NCBI GenBank assembly: GCA_022561485.1
Contig: JADFRD010000017.1
Coordinates: 1 to 33,684, forward strand
DNA from: Fidelibacterota bacterium
Lineage (GTDB): Bacteria > Fidelibacterota > Marinisomatia > Marinisomatales > TCS55
Direction: 5' to 3'
Length of the DNA: 33,684 nt
Position 1 is the first letter of the stretch. Each line of letters starts with the position of its first letter. A program made the translations under genes and the position numbers. Below the pieces are notes generated by a model. The model was not told where the DNA came from. It saw nothing but the letters and a program-made list of their open reading frames with translations, and ran no database searches. Below are positions 16,135 to 24,214 of the stretch, piece after piece.

Positions 16135-16704
16135 ATGAATATTATTAACATAAAATCCGCTGACGCAGTTATGAATGCTTTTGATATACTTGAGAGTGGT
16201 GGAGTTATTGTATATCCGACAGATACAATTTACGGTTTTGGTGTTGATGCAAAAAATGATGCTGCAATACAAAAATTAAATCATATTAAAGGTCGCAAAC
16301 AATCAATCAGCGTCCTGGCTCCTGATATAAAAACAGCTCTTTCATGGGCAAATATTTCCGTTGATGAAAAAGAACCAATTAAAGATAAACTTGGCGGAAA
16401 CACGACTGTGATTTTCCCCGTAAAAGATGGCGTCGTGAGTCCAATGATTTTAGGAAAAGATAATACTCTTGGAGTAAGAATCCCTCATCATAAATTCTGT
16501 AATACACTTTCATCCATGGCTTCAAACCCGTTCACAACAACCAGTGTAAATAAACATGGCTCTATTCCATTGAATGACCCGGATATAATTATTAAACTAT
16601 TTGGACATAACATTGATTTATTAATAGATGGCGGAAATTTAGAAGGAAATCAGAGCTCTGTTGTGTTTAAACTATATCATGGCGAACTCATCCAAATAAG
16701 ATAA
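16135..16704 (+). CDS. L-threonylcarbamoyladenylate synthase (Sua5/YciO/YrdC family), divergent
   Basis: The family makes threonylcarbamoyl-AMP from threonine, bicarbonate and ATP for tRNA t6A37 modification. GGVIVYPTDTIYGFGVDAKN (about residues 20-39) and the KGRKQ segment (residues 53-57) are the nucleotide-binding entry. LGVRIPHHKFC and a C-terminal DLLIDGG complete the fold. Two usual motifs are altered: GPxT near the middle reads GGNTTVIF, and SANxSG reads SVNKHG. It could therefore be a true TsaC or a YciO-like paralogue. Length 189 fits the YrdC domain without the Sua5 extension. Confidence 0.82.
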   Translation: MNIINIKSADAVMNAFDILESGGVIVYPTDTIYGFGVDAKNDAAIQKLNHIKGRKQSISVLAPDIKTALSWANISVDEKEPIKDKLGGNTTVIFPVKDGVVSPMILGKDNTLGVRIPHHKFCNTLSSMASNPFTTTSVNKHGSIPLNDPDIIIKLFGHNIDLLIDGGNLEGNQSSVVFKLYHGELIQIR

Positions 16705-16708
16705 TACA

Positions 16709-17419
16709 ATGAGAATCATTTTTTTATTTATTTCATTACTTTCTATTTTACCCGGGCAAGATTTCCCTTTTAAGGTTGGAGAAAAATTGGTGTATAATGT
16801 AAAATTCAATATTATTCCTTCAGGAGTGGCGTTTCTGGAGGTCTTGGCTTACGATACGATCAACGGAAATCGAGTATACCATGCTCGTTTTACTGCAAAA
16901 ACAAATTCAACATTTGATCTTTTATTCAAAATCAGAGATCAAATCGATATTTGGATGGATGAGCAATCCCTCTATACTCATCAATTAATAAAAACAATCA
17001 GAGAAGGCAAATACAGAAAAAAAACCATTACAACGATTAATTATAAAGATTCTCTTGCAGTTATTAATTCAGATTCAGTAAAAATTTATGGGGGTGTTCG
17101 TGATCCATATTCATTGTTCTATTATTTAAGAACTATACCTTTAGAAATTGGCCAAGTATTAGAATTCAAATCATTTGAAAATAAAAACACAACGCCGTTA
17201 AAATTAGCTGTAACAGGAACAGAAAACATCTCCACCGAAGCGGGAACATTTTCGTGTATTATTGTTCGACCTTACCGTAAAGGTAAATCGCTTTTGAAAA
17301 ATGAAGGCGATATGCAGATCTGGTTCAGCGATGACGATAAGCGTTTGCCGGTACAAATACAGATTAAAATGAAGTTTGGTTCTATGCTGTTGAAACTAAG
17401 GAAAATTACTGAGCAATAA
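16709..17419 (+). CDS. DUF3108 secreted protein
   Basis: A signal peptide (about residues 1-15, ending LLSILPGQ) precedes a beta-rich domain with the DUF3108 pattern: FPFKVGEKLVYNVKFNIIPSG, a central RDPYSLFYYLRTIPLEIGQ, and TEAGTFSCIIVRPYRKG with a closing MQIWFSDDDKRLPVQIQIKMKFGSM. The family is periplasmic or outer-membrane associated in Gram-negatives and has no established biochemical role. It is last in the acyltransferase-tsaC run. Its final 14 bases overlap the end of the convergent rseP gene (17406-17419). Confidence 0.85.
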   Translation: MRIIFLFISLLSILPGQDFPFKVGEKLVYNVKFNIIPSGVAFLEVLAYDTINGNRVYHARFTAKTNSTFDLLFKIRDQIDIWMDEQSLYTHQLIKTIREGKYRKKTITTINYKDSLAVINSDSVKIYGGVRDPYSLFYYLRTIPLEIGQVLEFKSFENKNTTPLKLAVTGTENISTEAGTFSCIIVRPYRKGKSLLKNEGDMQIWFSDDDKRLPVQIQIKMKFGSMLLKLRKITEQ

Positions 17420-18581
17420 GTCGGCCAATATCATTGACAATTACTGTCGCAACGAGTAAGAGTAAAAATGCCATACCCACTTGTTGAATAACCATCCGGA
17501 CCTTTATAGAAAGTTTTCTGCGCATGATTCCTTCTATGGCAATAATTAGAATGTGGCCGCCATCCAGTCCGGGAATTGGCAAAATATTAATGAATGCCAG
17601 ATTGCAGCTTATGAGTGCCATAAACATTAAGAGTGCCGTCCAACCGGCTTTTGCTGTTTTACCGGCTAATTGAGCAATCATAATAGGACCGCCGATATCT
17701 TTCAATGATGCCTCTCCACTTGCCAACATCGATAATGACATAATAATCATTCCAAATCCATTCGCAGTTGCAATGAAACCGGTTTGGATCGCTTCAACAA
17801 ACCCTATTGGCTGAAAGTAATACTTTTGAATAATTCCTATGGCTCCAAGTGTATCCAACCTTCCATCAATAACAGCGACTTGGAATTTGGTTTTCACATC
17901 GATATCAAATTGTTCTACATCTCTTTCGATCGTTAATGAAATTTCCGTATTTGGTAACGCATGAATTATTGAAGAAATATCAGACCATGTTTCTATCTTA
18001 TCTCCATTTACTGATAAAATGCGGTCACCCACCCGTAAGCCGATATCTTCCGCCGGCATATTAGGAACCAATTGTGCGATAACGGGTTCATTGGTGAATT
18101 CAGGAATACCTGTGTATTTTGCTACGCCTGCGAATAAAACAAACGCCAACAAAACATTCGCAATGACCCCAGCGCTCATGACCCAAGCTTGAGCCAAGTG
18201 TGATTTGCTCATAAGTTCATCATCGGCATGGGAGATATTTTCATCCAGACTTTCATCTATGGACCCAGCCATTTTCACGTAGCCTCCAAGTGGAATAAGA
18301 GCTAAACAATATTCTGTTCCGCTACCTGTTTTGCCGGTTACATTGATTGTTTTTTCTAAAATTGGTCCCCAGATAAGTTTTCTATCTTCATTTAAATGAT
18401 AAAAATAAACCCTGAACAACCACCCGTTATCCATTGAAATGAACGTGATTAATCTGGGTGGAAACCCGATAGAAAAACGATCAACTCGTACGCCAACCGA
18501 ACGGGCAGCTAAAAAATGTCCGAGCTCGTGTACTGTTACTAGAACACCTAAAACAACAATGGTAGCCCAAAGTGTGGTCAT
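17406..18581 (-). CDS. rseP: RseP-like site-2 metalloprotease (M50)
   Basis: This intramembrane zinc protease cleaves anti-sigma factors or signal-peptide remnants. Zinc site one is H18-E19-LG-H22 in VHELGHFLAAR; the third ligand is in NILPIPGLDGGH near the C-terminus. One PDZ domain (about 170-245; VPNMPAEDIGLRVGDRILSVNGDKI) lies between. Length 391 is normal, but a segment of about 35 residues rich in aromatics (residues 50-85) lies between SIGFPPRL and the TGSGTEYCLALIPLGGYVKMAG strand, where most homologues have only a short loop. It is last in the uppS-to-rseP operon, 22 bases after dxr. Confidence 0.93.
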   Translation of the reverse strand: MTTLWATIVVLGVLVTVHELGHFLAARSVGVRVDRFSIGFPPRLITFISMDNGWLFRVYFYHLNEDRKLIWGPILEKTINVTGKTGSGTEYCLALIPLGGYVKMAGSIDESLDENISHADDELMSKSHLAQAWVMSAGVIANVLLAFVLFAGVAKYTGIPEFTNEPVIAQLVPNMPAEDIGLRVGDRILSVNGDKIETWSDISSIIHALPNTEISLTIERDVEQFDIDVKTKFQVAVIDGRLDTLGAIGIIQKYYFQPIGFVEAIQTGFIATANGFGMIIMSLSMLASGEASLKDIGGPIMIAQLAGKTAKAGWTALLMFMALISCNLAFINILPIPGLDGGHILIIAIEGIMRRKLSIKVRMVIQQVGMAFLLLLVATVIVNDIGRLIAQ

Positions 18582-18603
18582 CAGAAATAATTACCTCAAT
18601 TGA

Positions 18604-19749
18604 TTAATTAAATTCATTAACAAAATCCGTTGCCCAGAGTTCCAAATCTAATATTTCATTCAAAGTGGGTTCTGCTACCCAGTTATGAACCGCACATGCT
18701 TTTTCTATTATTTTTGGAATATCAGTAAACTGAATACGGCCTTCTAAAAATTTATATACGGCCTGTTCGTTGGCAACGTTCAGAACAGCTGGTGTCGACC
18801 CACCGCTTTCCATGGCATCATATGCCAATTTTATACAGGGGAATTTATCTAAATCAGGTGCTTCAAATGTAAGATTATTTATCTTTACAAGATCAAGCGT
18901 TTCCCAACCGGCTTCAACATGCCGCGGATAGGTCAATGAATATTGAATAGGGATTTTCATGTCGGGTACACCTAATTGTGCTTTTATAGAACCATCAGAA
19001 AATTCAACCATAGAATGAATGATAGATTGGGGATGAACAACAATTTCTATCTGATTCGCTTTCAAACCAAAAAGCCATTTTGCTTCTATCACTTCAAGCC
19101 CTTTGTTCATCATTGTTGCCGAATCGATAGTAATTTTATTCCCCATATCCCAGTTTGGATGATTAAGGGCTTCCTTGGGAGTAATTTCAGAAAATGTATT
19201 TACATCTCTTAATCTGAAGGGCCCTCCACTTCCAGTCAAAATGATTCTTCTAACATCGGACAGGTCTTCTCCGGTTAAACATTGCCAAATGGCCGAGTGC
19301 TCGCTATCAACTGGGAATATTTTTGCGCCGGTTTTCACTTTAATAGATTCTATTACGGACCCTGCCATGACCAGACTTTCCTTATTGCTTAATGCGACAT
19401 TAACCCCTGCATCAAGAGAACGGATTGTCGGTTCCATTCCGGCGCTGCCCACTAAACCGTTCATGACAATATCAACATCATTTCTTCCGGCAATTTCTAA
19501 CAATCCCTTTCGGCCCACTAAAACATCAATGGATTTTGAAACATTTTGTTTGACATATTTCCCTAACGAATCTTCAACAATAACAACTGCTTTTGGGTGA
19601 AACATATTTATCTGCTCAATAAGTTTATCAGCATTTTTATTGGCAGTGAGATATACGATTTCAATTTCATCACCAAGATTATGACACACCTTGAGTGTGT
19701 TTTCACCAATAGAACCAGTTGACCCAAGTATGGATAGTCGTTTTGACAT
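18604..19749 (-). CDS. dxr: 1-deoxy-D-xylulose-5-phosphate reductoisomerase
   Basis: The second enzyme of the MEP isoprenoid pathway makes 2-C-methylerythritol 4-phosphate using NADPH. The nucleotide fold is ILGSTGSIGENTL (residues 7-19). Active-site motifs are ALSNKESLVMAG, PVDSEHSAIWQCL, LTGSGGPFR, WDMGNKITIDSATMMNKGLEVIEA and VHPQSIIHSMVEF. The 381-residue length is normal. Its ATG shares a base with the stop of the preceding beta-barrel gene. It supplies isoprenoid precursors for undecaprenyl diphosphate, whose synthase (uppS) heads this operon. Confidence 0.96.
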   Translation of the reverse strand: MSKRLSILGSTGSIGENTLKVCHNLGDEIEIVYLTANKNADKLIEQINMFHPKAVVIVEDSLGKYVKQNVSKSIDVLVGRKGLLEIAGRNDVDIVMNGLVGSAGMEPTIRSLDAGVNVALSNKESLVMAGSVIESIKVKTGAKIFPVDSEHSAIWQCLTGEDLSDVRRIILTGSGGPFRLRDVNTFSEITPKEALNHPNWDMGNKITIDSATMMNKGLEVIEAKWLFGLKANQIEIVVHPQSIIHSMVEFSDGSIKAQLGVPDMKIPIQYSLTYPRHVEAGWETLDLVKINNLTFEAPDLDKFPCIKLAYDAMESGGSTPAVLNVANEQAVYKFLEGRIQFTDIPKIIEKACAVHNWVAEPTLNEILDLELWATDFVNEFN

Positions 19750-20450
19750 TAGAAAAATGATCTCAAAAGTTGGATATTAAGCTGAACGAATTTAGAATGT
19801 ATCTGTGTTTGGATATTAACATCAAACATTTTTAAATGATACCGTGTTGCCAAAACAAAATATGTGAGTGAATTTTCATTTATAGACGGAATTTCTTCAT
19901 TATCAAAATTGCGAAAACTTGCACGGTAATTATTGTGACCTATCCCAAAGTTAATGGGAATTTCAGAAAGGGTTCTTCTCCATAGAATACTGAAACCGAT
20001 TGTTCTTACCCTCAGATGGGTCGGCCCTTCCAGCCAACCCACACTAACTGAAGTTGCCCAAGTCTGTTCATGGTATTCCACCCCATAACCTGCTGCGTTT
20101 ACAGGTTCATCTTTTGGTGACAGCAAATTCATTTTTCCCTTTAAAACTAAATTATTTGAAACGAGTATTTGCCCTTCTGCTATCGGCGGAAAAACGTGAG
20201 GATTTGTTTGTATGGACGTATGTGTTACATCCCAACCTAAGGGAAACGATATGACAATCCCGAACCGTTTGGTTTCTGATAAGTCCATAAGCGTAGGTTG
20301 TCCAAGTGATAAAACACTCGATATTAAAATAGGTTCAGTCTGTTTTATAAAAATAGCGCTGTTTGCTTCAGAAAGATCAAATGTTTGCCATTGGCCGAAA
20401 GCAGGAACCATGATTGCTATAAAATATATTACTATGAAACGAATCCGCAT
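19749..20450 (-). CDS. Putative outer-membrane beta-barrel protein, unknown family
   Basis: I do not recognise the family. A signal peptide (residues 1-18, ending MVPAFGQ) is followed by about 215 residues with many alternating hydrophobic/polar strands and aromatic girdle residues. The chain ends in Phe (LLRSFF), as BAM-inserted barrels do. This suggests an eight- to ten-stranded barrel. It sits between lpxA (17 bases upstream) and dxr (one-base overlap), inside a conserved envelope operon, where no such gene is expected. A part in lipid A or outer-membrane assembly is inference from location. Confidence 0.6.
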   Translation of the reverse strand: MRIRFIVIYFIAIMVPAFGQWQTFDLSEANSAIFIKQTEPILISSVLSLGQPTLMDLSETKRFGIVISFPLGWDVTHTSIQTNPHVFPPIAEGQILVSNNLVLKGKMNLLSPKDEPVNAAGYGVEYHEQTWATSVSVGWLEGPTHLRVRTIGFSILWRRTLSEIPINFGIGHNNYRASFRNFDNEEIPSINENSLTYFVLATRYHLKMFDVNIQTQIHSKFVQLNIQLLRSFF

Positions 20451-20467
20451 TTAAAGCATACTCTATT

Positions 20468-21244
20468 TCAAATGATACCACGCTCGCTGGTTTCAATAAA
20501 ATTCACAATGGTTTTTATTTCATCAATATTTTCAATATCGAATTTGATTTTATTTAGCGCTTCTTTTCTGTTCAAATTGTCTGATCTGAAATACATCCGA
20601 TACGCTTCCTTTATCAAACTGCGCGTTTTACTGTCAAAACCGCATCTTCGGAGACCAATTTGATTTACACCTGCAAATTTCAATGGTTCACCTGCTCCTA
20701 ATATATATGGAGGGACATCCTGAACTACTCTAAATCCACCACCAATAAATACGTAATCTCCAATTTTAGAAAATTGATGGACAAGTACTCCTCCTCCTAA
20801 CGAAACATGTTTACCCAATTCAACATGGCCACCCAGAGTGGCCAAATTGGCCATGATGACATGATTCTCAACTACACAATCATGGGCAACATGTGTACAC
20901 GCCATTAACAATACGTCATTACCAATTTCTGTTGTTCCTCTTGCAGATGTTCCACGATTGATGGTGACTGACTCTCGTATTATTACATTATTTCCAATAT
21001 GAGTGGTCGTTTTTTCACCGGAGAATTTTAAATCTTGTGGGGTTTCCCCAATGGAACAATTGTGGAAAATTTTTCCATTATTTCCTATTGTTGTTTCGGC
21101 TTTTATGGTTGTGTGATTACCAATGCTTGTATTGTCACCTATGCAAACATTTTCCTCTATAATGCTAAATGGCCCAACTGAAACATTATTACCTAGCTCT
21201 GCCTTGGGTGAAACTAAGGCAGAAGAATGTATACTTGTTGAAAT
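20468..21244 (-). CDS. lpxA: UDP-N-acetylglucosamine acyltransferase, apparent ATT start
   Basis: First enzyme of lipid A synthesis: transfers 3-hydroxyacyl from ACP to UDP-GlcNAc. The full left-handed beta-helix is present: IHSSALVSPKAELGNNVSVGPF at the N-terminus, GETPQDLKFSGE (67-78), the catalytic region THVAHDC (H117 and H120, the latter matching E. coli His125), QFSKIGDYVFIGGG, and the C-terminal helices from about residue 190. With ATT at 21244-21242 as first codon it has 258 residues, the family length. The frame is closed upstream by TGA at 21265-21263, and no ATG, GTG or TTG occurs before a TTG at codon 112 (20911). A start there would remove nearly half the helix. GGAG lies seven bases before the ATT, and the fabZ stop lies three bases before it (two between). 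Confidence 0.85.
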   Translation of the reverse strand: MSTSIHSSALVSPKAELGNNVSVGPFSIIEENVCIGDNTSIGNHTTIKAETTIGNNGKIFHNCSIGETPQDLKFSGEKTTTHIGNNVIIRESVTINRGTSARGTTEIGNDVLLMACTHVAHDCVVENHVIMANLATLGGHVELGKHVSLGGGVLVHQFSKIGDYVFIGGGFRVVQDVPPYILGAGEPLKFAGVNQIGLRRCGFDSKTRSLIKEAYRMYFRSDNLNRKEALNKIKFDIENIDEIKTIVNFIETSERGII

Positions 21245-21246
21245 GG

Positions 21247-21687
21247 TTATACTCCGACTCGATCAACAATATTGGCCATGATAAGGCCCTCGGCGACTAT
21301 TTTATCGTCTACGTAAGCTACACCACCCAGTTTTACGGCATTCATGCGTATTTTAATCAATTTCATTTCGATGCGAACTTGATCCCCCGGAACAATAGGT
21401 TTTCTAAATTTTGACTTTTCAACCGCGGTAAATAACATATTCTTTTTCAGCGGATCTTCCACTGTATTAAGTACTAAAAAAGCACCTGCTTGTGCCATAG
21501 ATTCCAATATAAGGACGCCAGGCATTACTGGATTTCCTGGGAAATGACCCTGAAAATATGGTTCATTTATCGTTACGTTTTTTATGGCTGTACAGTGTTT
21601 TCCAGGAACCAATTCAATAATTCTGTCAATCATAATAAATGGGTACCGGTGGGGTATAAGCGTCATGATCTCTTCAATAGACAACAT
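21247..21687 (-). CDS. fabZ: 3-hydroxyacyl-ACP dehydratase
   Basis: The enzyme dehydrates (3R)-hydroxyacyl-ACP in fatty acid elongation, competing with LpxA for the same substrate. Motifs are IPHRYPFIMIDRI, then QGHFPGNPVMPGVLILESMAQAG with the catalytic His and Glu. I choose the ATG at 21687 (146 residues) because GAGGGTG lies just upstream at proper distance. The GTG at 21696 would overlap that site. It lies 18 bases after lpxC and is a separate protein, unlike the fused LpxC-FabZ of many Bacteroidetes and Chlorobi. Its stop is two bases before the lpxA ATT. Confidence 0.95.
   Translation of the reverse strand: MLSIEEIMTLIPHRYPFIMIDRIIELVPGKHCTAIKNVTINEPYFQGHFPGNPVMPGVLILESMAQAGAFLVLNTVEDPLKKNMLFTAVEKSKFRKPIVPGDQVRIEMKLIKIRMNAVKLGGVAYVDDKIVAEGLIMANIVDRVGV
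21252..21255 (-). promoter_or_regulatory. lpxA: Shine-Dalgarno for the ATT-initiated lpxA
   Basis: On the minus strand GGAG (21255-21252) is followed by TATAACC and then ATT (21244-21242). The seven-base spacing is near ideal. The GGAG lies in the last two sense codons of fabZ, and the fabZ TAA lies within the spacer, so initiation is probably coupled to fabZ termination. This site decides the start choice for lpxA. Confidence 0.6.
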
Positions 21688-21705
21688 ATTTATCACCCTC
21701 GTTGA

Positions 21706-22659
21706 TCAAATATTCAGTTTTGAAAAATAGTCGGCGTATTCTTGTCTAACCAACTTTACGAATTCCACATTACTGGCATGACCGCTTCTGACTGCGGTAA
21801 CGTGCCCCTTTATTGGAACACCCAACAACGCCAAATCACCTATCAAGTCCAATGTTTTATGTCTTACCGGCTCATTTTTAAAACGCAATGCTTTGCCATT
21901 TAGGATTCCGTTGGCTCCAGAAATAATTGTTTCTTCTATGCCAAATAACTTCCGAAGACGATCCATTTCGCCATGAGCAATTTCCTTATCAATAATCACC
22001 ACTGCATTATCGAGACTACCGCCTTTGATTAACCCCTGTTCTTTCAACATTTCAACTTCACTTAAAAAGCAAAATGTTCGTGCCGGAGCAACTTCTTTCG
22101 CAAAATCCTCTTCCATATTATAGATTGCTTCATACTGCGTTCCTAATTGCGACAGGGAATAATCTACCATGAAGGTTACGCGAAAACGGTTTGATGGTGT
22201 AACATGAATATCGATTTCTTTGACCGGATCAGAATAAGCAACCGCTTTACTGATAGACAGAACTTTCCTTTCCGCATTTTGAGTCACTTGGCCGGATTGT
22301 TTTAACACATTAACAAAGTCTTTTGCACTTCCATCCAACACAGGTGTTTCCTTGCTGGTCAGTTCTATAAGAATATTATCAATTCGTAAACCCGATACTG
22401 CCGCTAATGCATGTTCAACGGTATGAACCTTGACTCCATTTTGCTCAATAGTCGTTCCTCTGGAAATATCAACAACATGGTCAATATCCGCTTTGATTGC
22501 AGCGCTGCCTTTTATATCCGATCTCTTAAACTGTATGCCATAGTTTTCGGGTGCGGGCTTAAATGTAATTTTACTTTCAACACCCGTATGAAGTCCCACG
22601 CCGGTACATGATACAGCATGTTTAATGGTACGTTGTCGACGGTGACCTTTAAGCGTCAT
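21706..22659 (-). CDS. lpxC: UDP-3-O-acyl-N-acetylglucosamine deacetylase
   Basis: This zinc-dependent enzyme is the committed step of lipid A synthesis. Zinc ligands are the His in VHTVEHALAA and the later pair in RHKTLDLIGDLAL (His and Asp). CTGVGLHTG at the N-terminus, ARTFCFLSEVE, LIKGGSLDNAVVI and the basic-loop GHVTAVRSGHASN are all present. At 317 residues it is a stand-alone LpxC without a FabZ fusion. It overlaps the end of lpxD by 11 bases. Confidence 0.96.
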   Translation of the reverse strand: MTLKGHRRQRTIKHAVSCTGVGLHTGVESKITFKPAPENYGIQFKRSDIKGSAAIKADIDHVVDISRGTTIEQNGVKVHTVEHALAAVSGLRIDNILIELTSKETPVLDGSAKDFVNVLKQSGQVTQNAERKVLSISKAVAYSDPVKEIDIHVTPSNRFRVTFMVDYSLSQLGTQYEAIYNMEEDFAKEVAPARTFCFLSEVEMLKEQGLIKGGSLDNAVVIIDKEIAHGEMDRLRKLFGIEETIISGANGILNGKALRFKNEPVRHKTLDLIGDLALLGVPIKGHVTAVRSGHASNVEFVKLVRQEYADYFSKLNI

Positions 22660-23650
22660 TTTCTATTTTAGAAATACGTTTTTTTAATATGTCAATTTCA
22701 TGCAAAACAGCATCTTTTTTGTTTTGTTCTCTTATTTCTCGGGCAGGCATTCCAGCATAAACCTTACCGCCGGGAAGCGACTTTGTTGCTCCGCTTCTCG
22801 CCGCAAAAATGGCTCTATCACCTATTTTTACGTGCGGAACAACACCTGATTGCCCTGCGAATATACAATAATCTCCTATTTCAACGCTCCCTGCAATTCC
22901 AACGCAAGCAGCGAACAAACATCCCTTGCCTGTTTTCACATTATGCGCAATATGAACCAAATTATCCAGCTTGCTTCCTGAGCCAATAAACGTATCTCCG
23001 ATCGTGCCTCTATCGATTGAACAGTTAGCTCCAATATCTACATTATCGCCAATAATAACCGATCCGGTCTGGGGTGTTTTATGGTGAATTCCATCTAATT
23101 CCACATAACCAAATCCATCACTTCCGATAACCGTGCCGCTAAAAATGATACAACTGTTTCCAATGGTACAGGAATGGTAAACATGAATATTGCTATGTAA
23201 AGTACAATTTGTTCCTACAACCACATTTCTTCCCAACACAGTATTGGCTCCAATCACTGTATTCTCCTTAATCCTTACACCGTCTTCAATAACACAATTG
23301 GGTCCAATGCTTACATTTTCGGAAATATTGGTATTGTCTGAAATGGTGGCTGATTGATGAATTCCCCATACGATTTTTGGTTTATCTTGAAAAAAATCCA
23401 AAACGTTTGCAAAGGCCAATTGGGGATTATCAACAAGTACTCCATCGAAATGGGTTAATACACTTTTATCGGCAGTGATAATTGCAGACGCAGCAGTATT
23501 ATTGACATACTTCTTGTATTTGGGATTGCTTAAAAAGGTGATCGTTCCGGATCGCCCGCTCTGAATTTCCGAAACTCCATTTATCTCCAGTTTCGGATTA
23601 CCTACGACCTTACCACCGGTAAGATCGGCCAATTCTCGCAATGAAGCCAA
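22649..23650 (-). CDS. lpxD: UDP-3-O-(3-hydroxyacyl)glucosamine N-acyltransferase
   Basis: Third enzyme of lipid A synthesis, adding the N-linked hydroxyacyl chain. The N-terminal uridine-binding domain (SLRELADLTGGKVVGNPKLEINGVSEI, ITFLSNPKYKKYV) is followed by a long hexapeptide-repeat beta-helix. The catalytic His lies in LVHIAHNVKTGKGC, and GVVPHVKIGDRAIFAARSG and a C-terminal coiled helix end the 333 residues. The first usable codon at the expected N-terminus is TTG at 23650; no ATG is near and no clear Shine-Dalgarno precedes it. It is therefore probably coupled to skp, whose stop lies eight bases upstream. Confidence 0.95.
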   Translation of the reverse strand: MASLRELADLTGGKVVGNPKLEINGVSEIQSGRSGTITFLSNPKYKKYVNNTAASAIITADKSVLTHFDGVLVDNPQLAFANVLDFFQDKPKIVWGIHQSATISDNTNISENVSIGPNCVIEDGVRIKENTVIGANTVLGRNVVVGTNCTLHSNIHVYHSCTIGNSCIIFSGTVIGSDGFGYVELDGIHHKTPQTGSVIIGDNVDIGANCSIDRGTIGDTFIGSGSKLDNLVHIAHNVKTGKGCLFAACVGIAGSVEIGDYCIFAGQSGVVPHVKIGDRAIFAARSGATKSLPGGKVYAGMPAREIREQNKKDAVLHEIDILKKRISKIENDA

Positions 23651-23658
23651 AGGAAATG

Positions 23659-24192
23659 TTATTGATCTTTTTCGGATATATTATACTTCCTTAGTTCGTA
23701 AAGGATATCGTCAGTTACATCAAAAGCGGGATTTCCATAGAGTAACGAAACAGACCCATCAATGATATAATCATATCCTTTCTCTGCAGCAACCTTATCG
23801 ACGGCTCTTTTTACTTTAGAAAGAATTTCAAATTCCATCTGGGCTTGTTTTTGGTAAAGCACACCTTCCGGTCCAACTTTTTCAGCTTGAAAATTTTGCA
23901 ATGCACGCTCTTTTTCAGCAATTTTTTGTTCCCTTTCCCGCCGCCATTCCGGAGAACTCATTAATCGTTGTGTTTCAAAAGAGTTTTTCAAGCTGTCCAA
24001 AGCCATCAATTGTATTTGATATTCCATTTGAACATTTCGGAATTCTGCCTGAAGCTGCGCTTCGGCATCTTTGAATTCTTCGTATTCTGATCGAATACGA
24101 TCCGATTGAACAAAACCGATTTTTATTTCTGCAAGCAATGCTGATGTTAGCAAACCTGCCATGATTGTAACATACATGATTGTTTTTCGCAC
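23659..24192 (-). CDS. skp: Periplasmic chaperone Skp/OmpH family
   Basis: This periplasmic holdase carries unfolded outer-membrane proteins to BamA. A signal peptide (residues 1-21, MAGLLTSALLA) precedes the OmpH core: KIGFVQSDRIRSEYEEFKDAEAQL, then about 80 residues of charged coiled-coil arms, and a C-terminal AAEKGYDYIIDGS...DDILYELRKYN strand-helix end. The 177-residue length is normal. The gene lies 22 bases after bamA, the usual pairing, and an AAGGAGTAAC-type Shine-Dalgarno precedes the ATG. Confidence 0.93.
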   Translation of the reverse strand: MRKTIMYVTIMAGLLTSALLAEIKIGFVQSDRIRSEYEEFKDAEAQLQAEFRNVQMEYQIQLMALDSLKNSFETQRLMSSPEWRREREQKIAEKERALQNFQAEKVGPEGVLYQKQAQMEFEILSKVKRAVDKVAAEKGYDYIIDGSVSLLYGNPAFDVTDDILYELRKYNISEKDQ

Positions 24193-24214
24193 AGTTACTC
24201 CTTGATTCAGTTAT

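Noticed and set aside
20468..20911. lpxA starting at TTG 20911 (147 residues)
   Set aside because: It would delete the first 111 residues of the beta-helix and start just before the catalytic histidines. The upstream frame is open and clearly LpxA.
21247..21262. Programmed -1 frameshift joining fabZ to lpxA
   Set aside because: The lpxA frame is -1 relative to fabZ, but no slippery heptamer or downstream structure is present at the junction. The GGAG-spaced ATT explains the data better.
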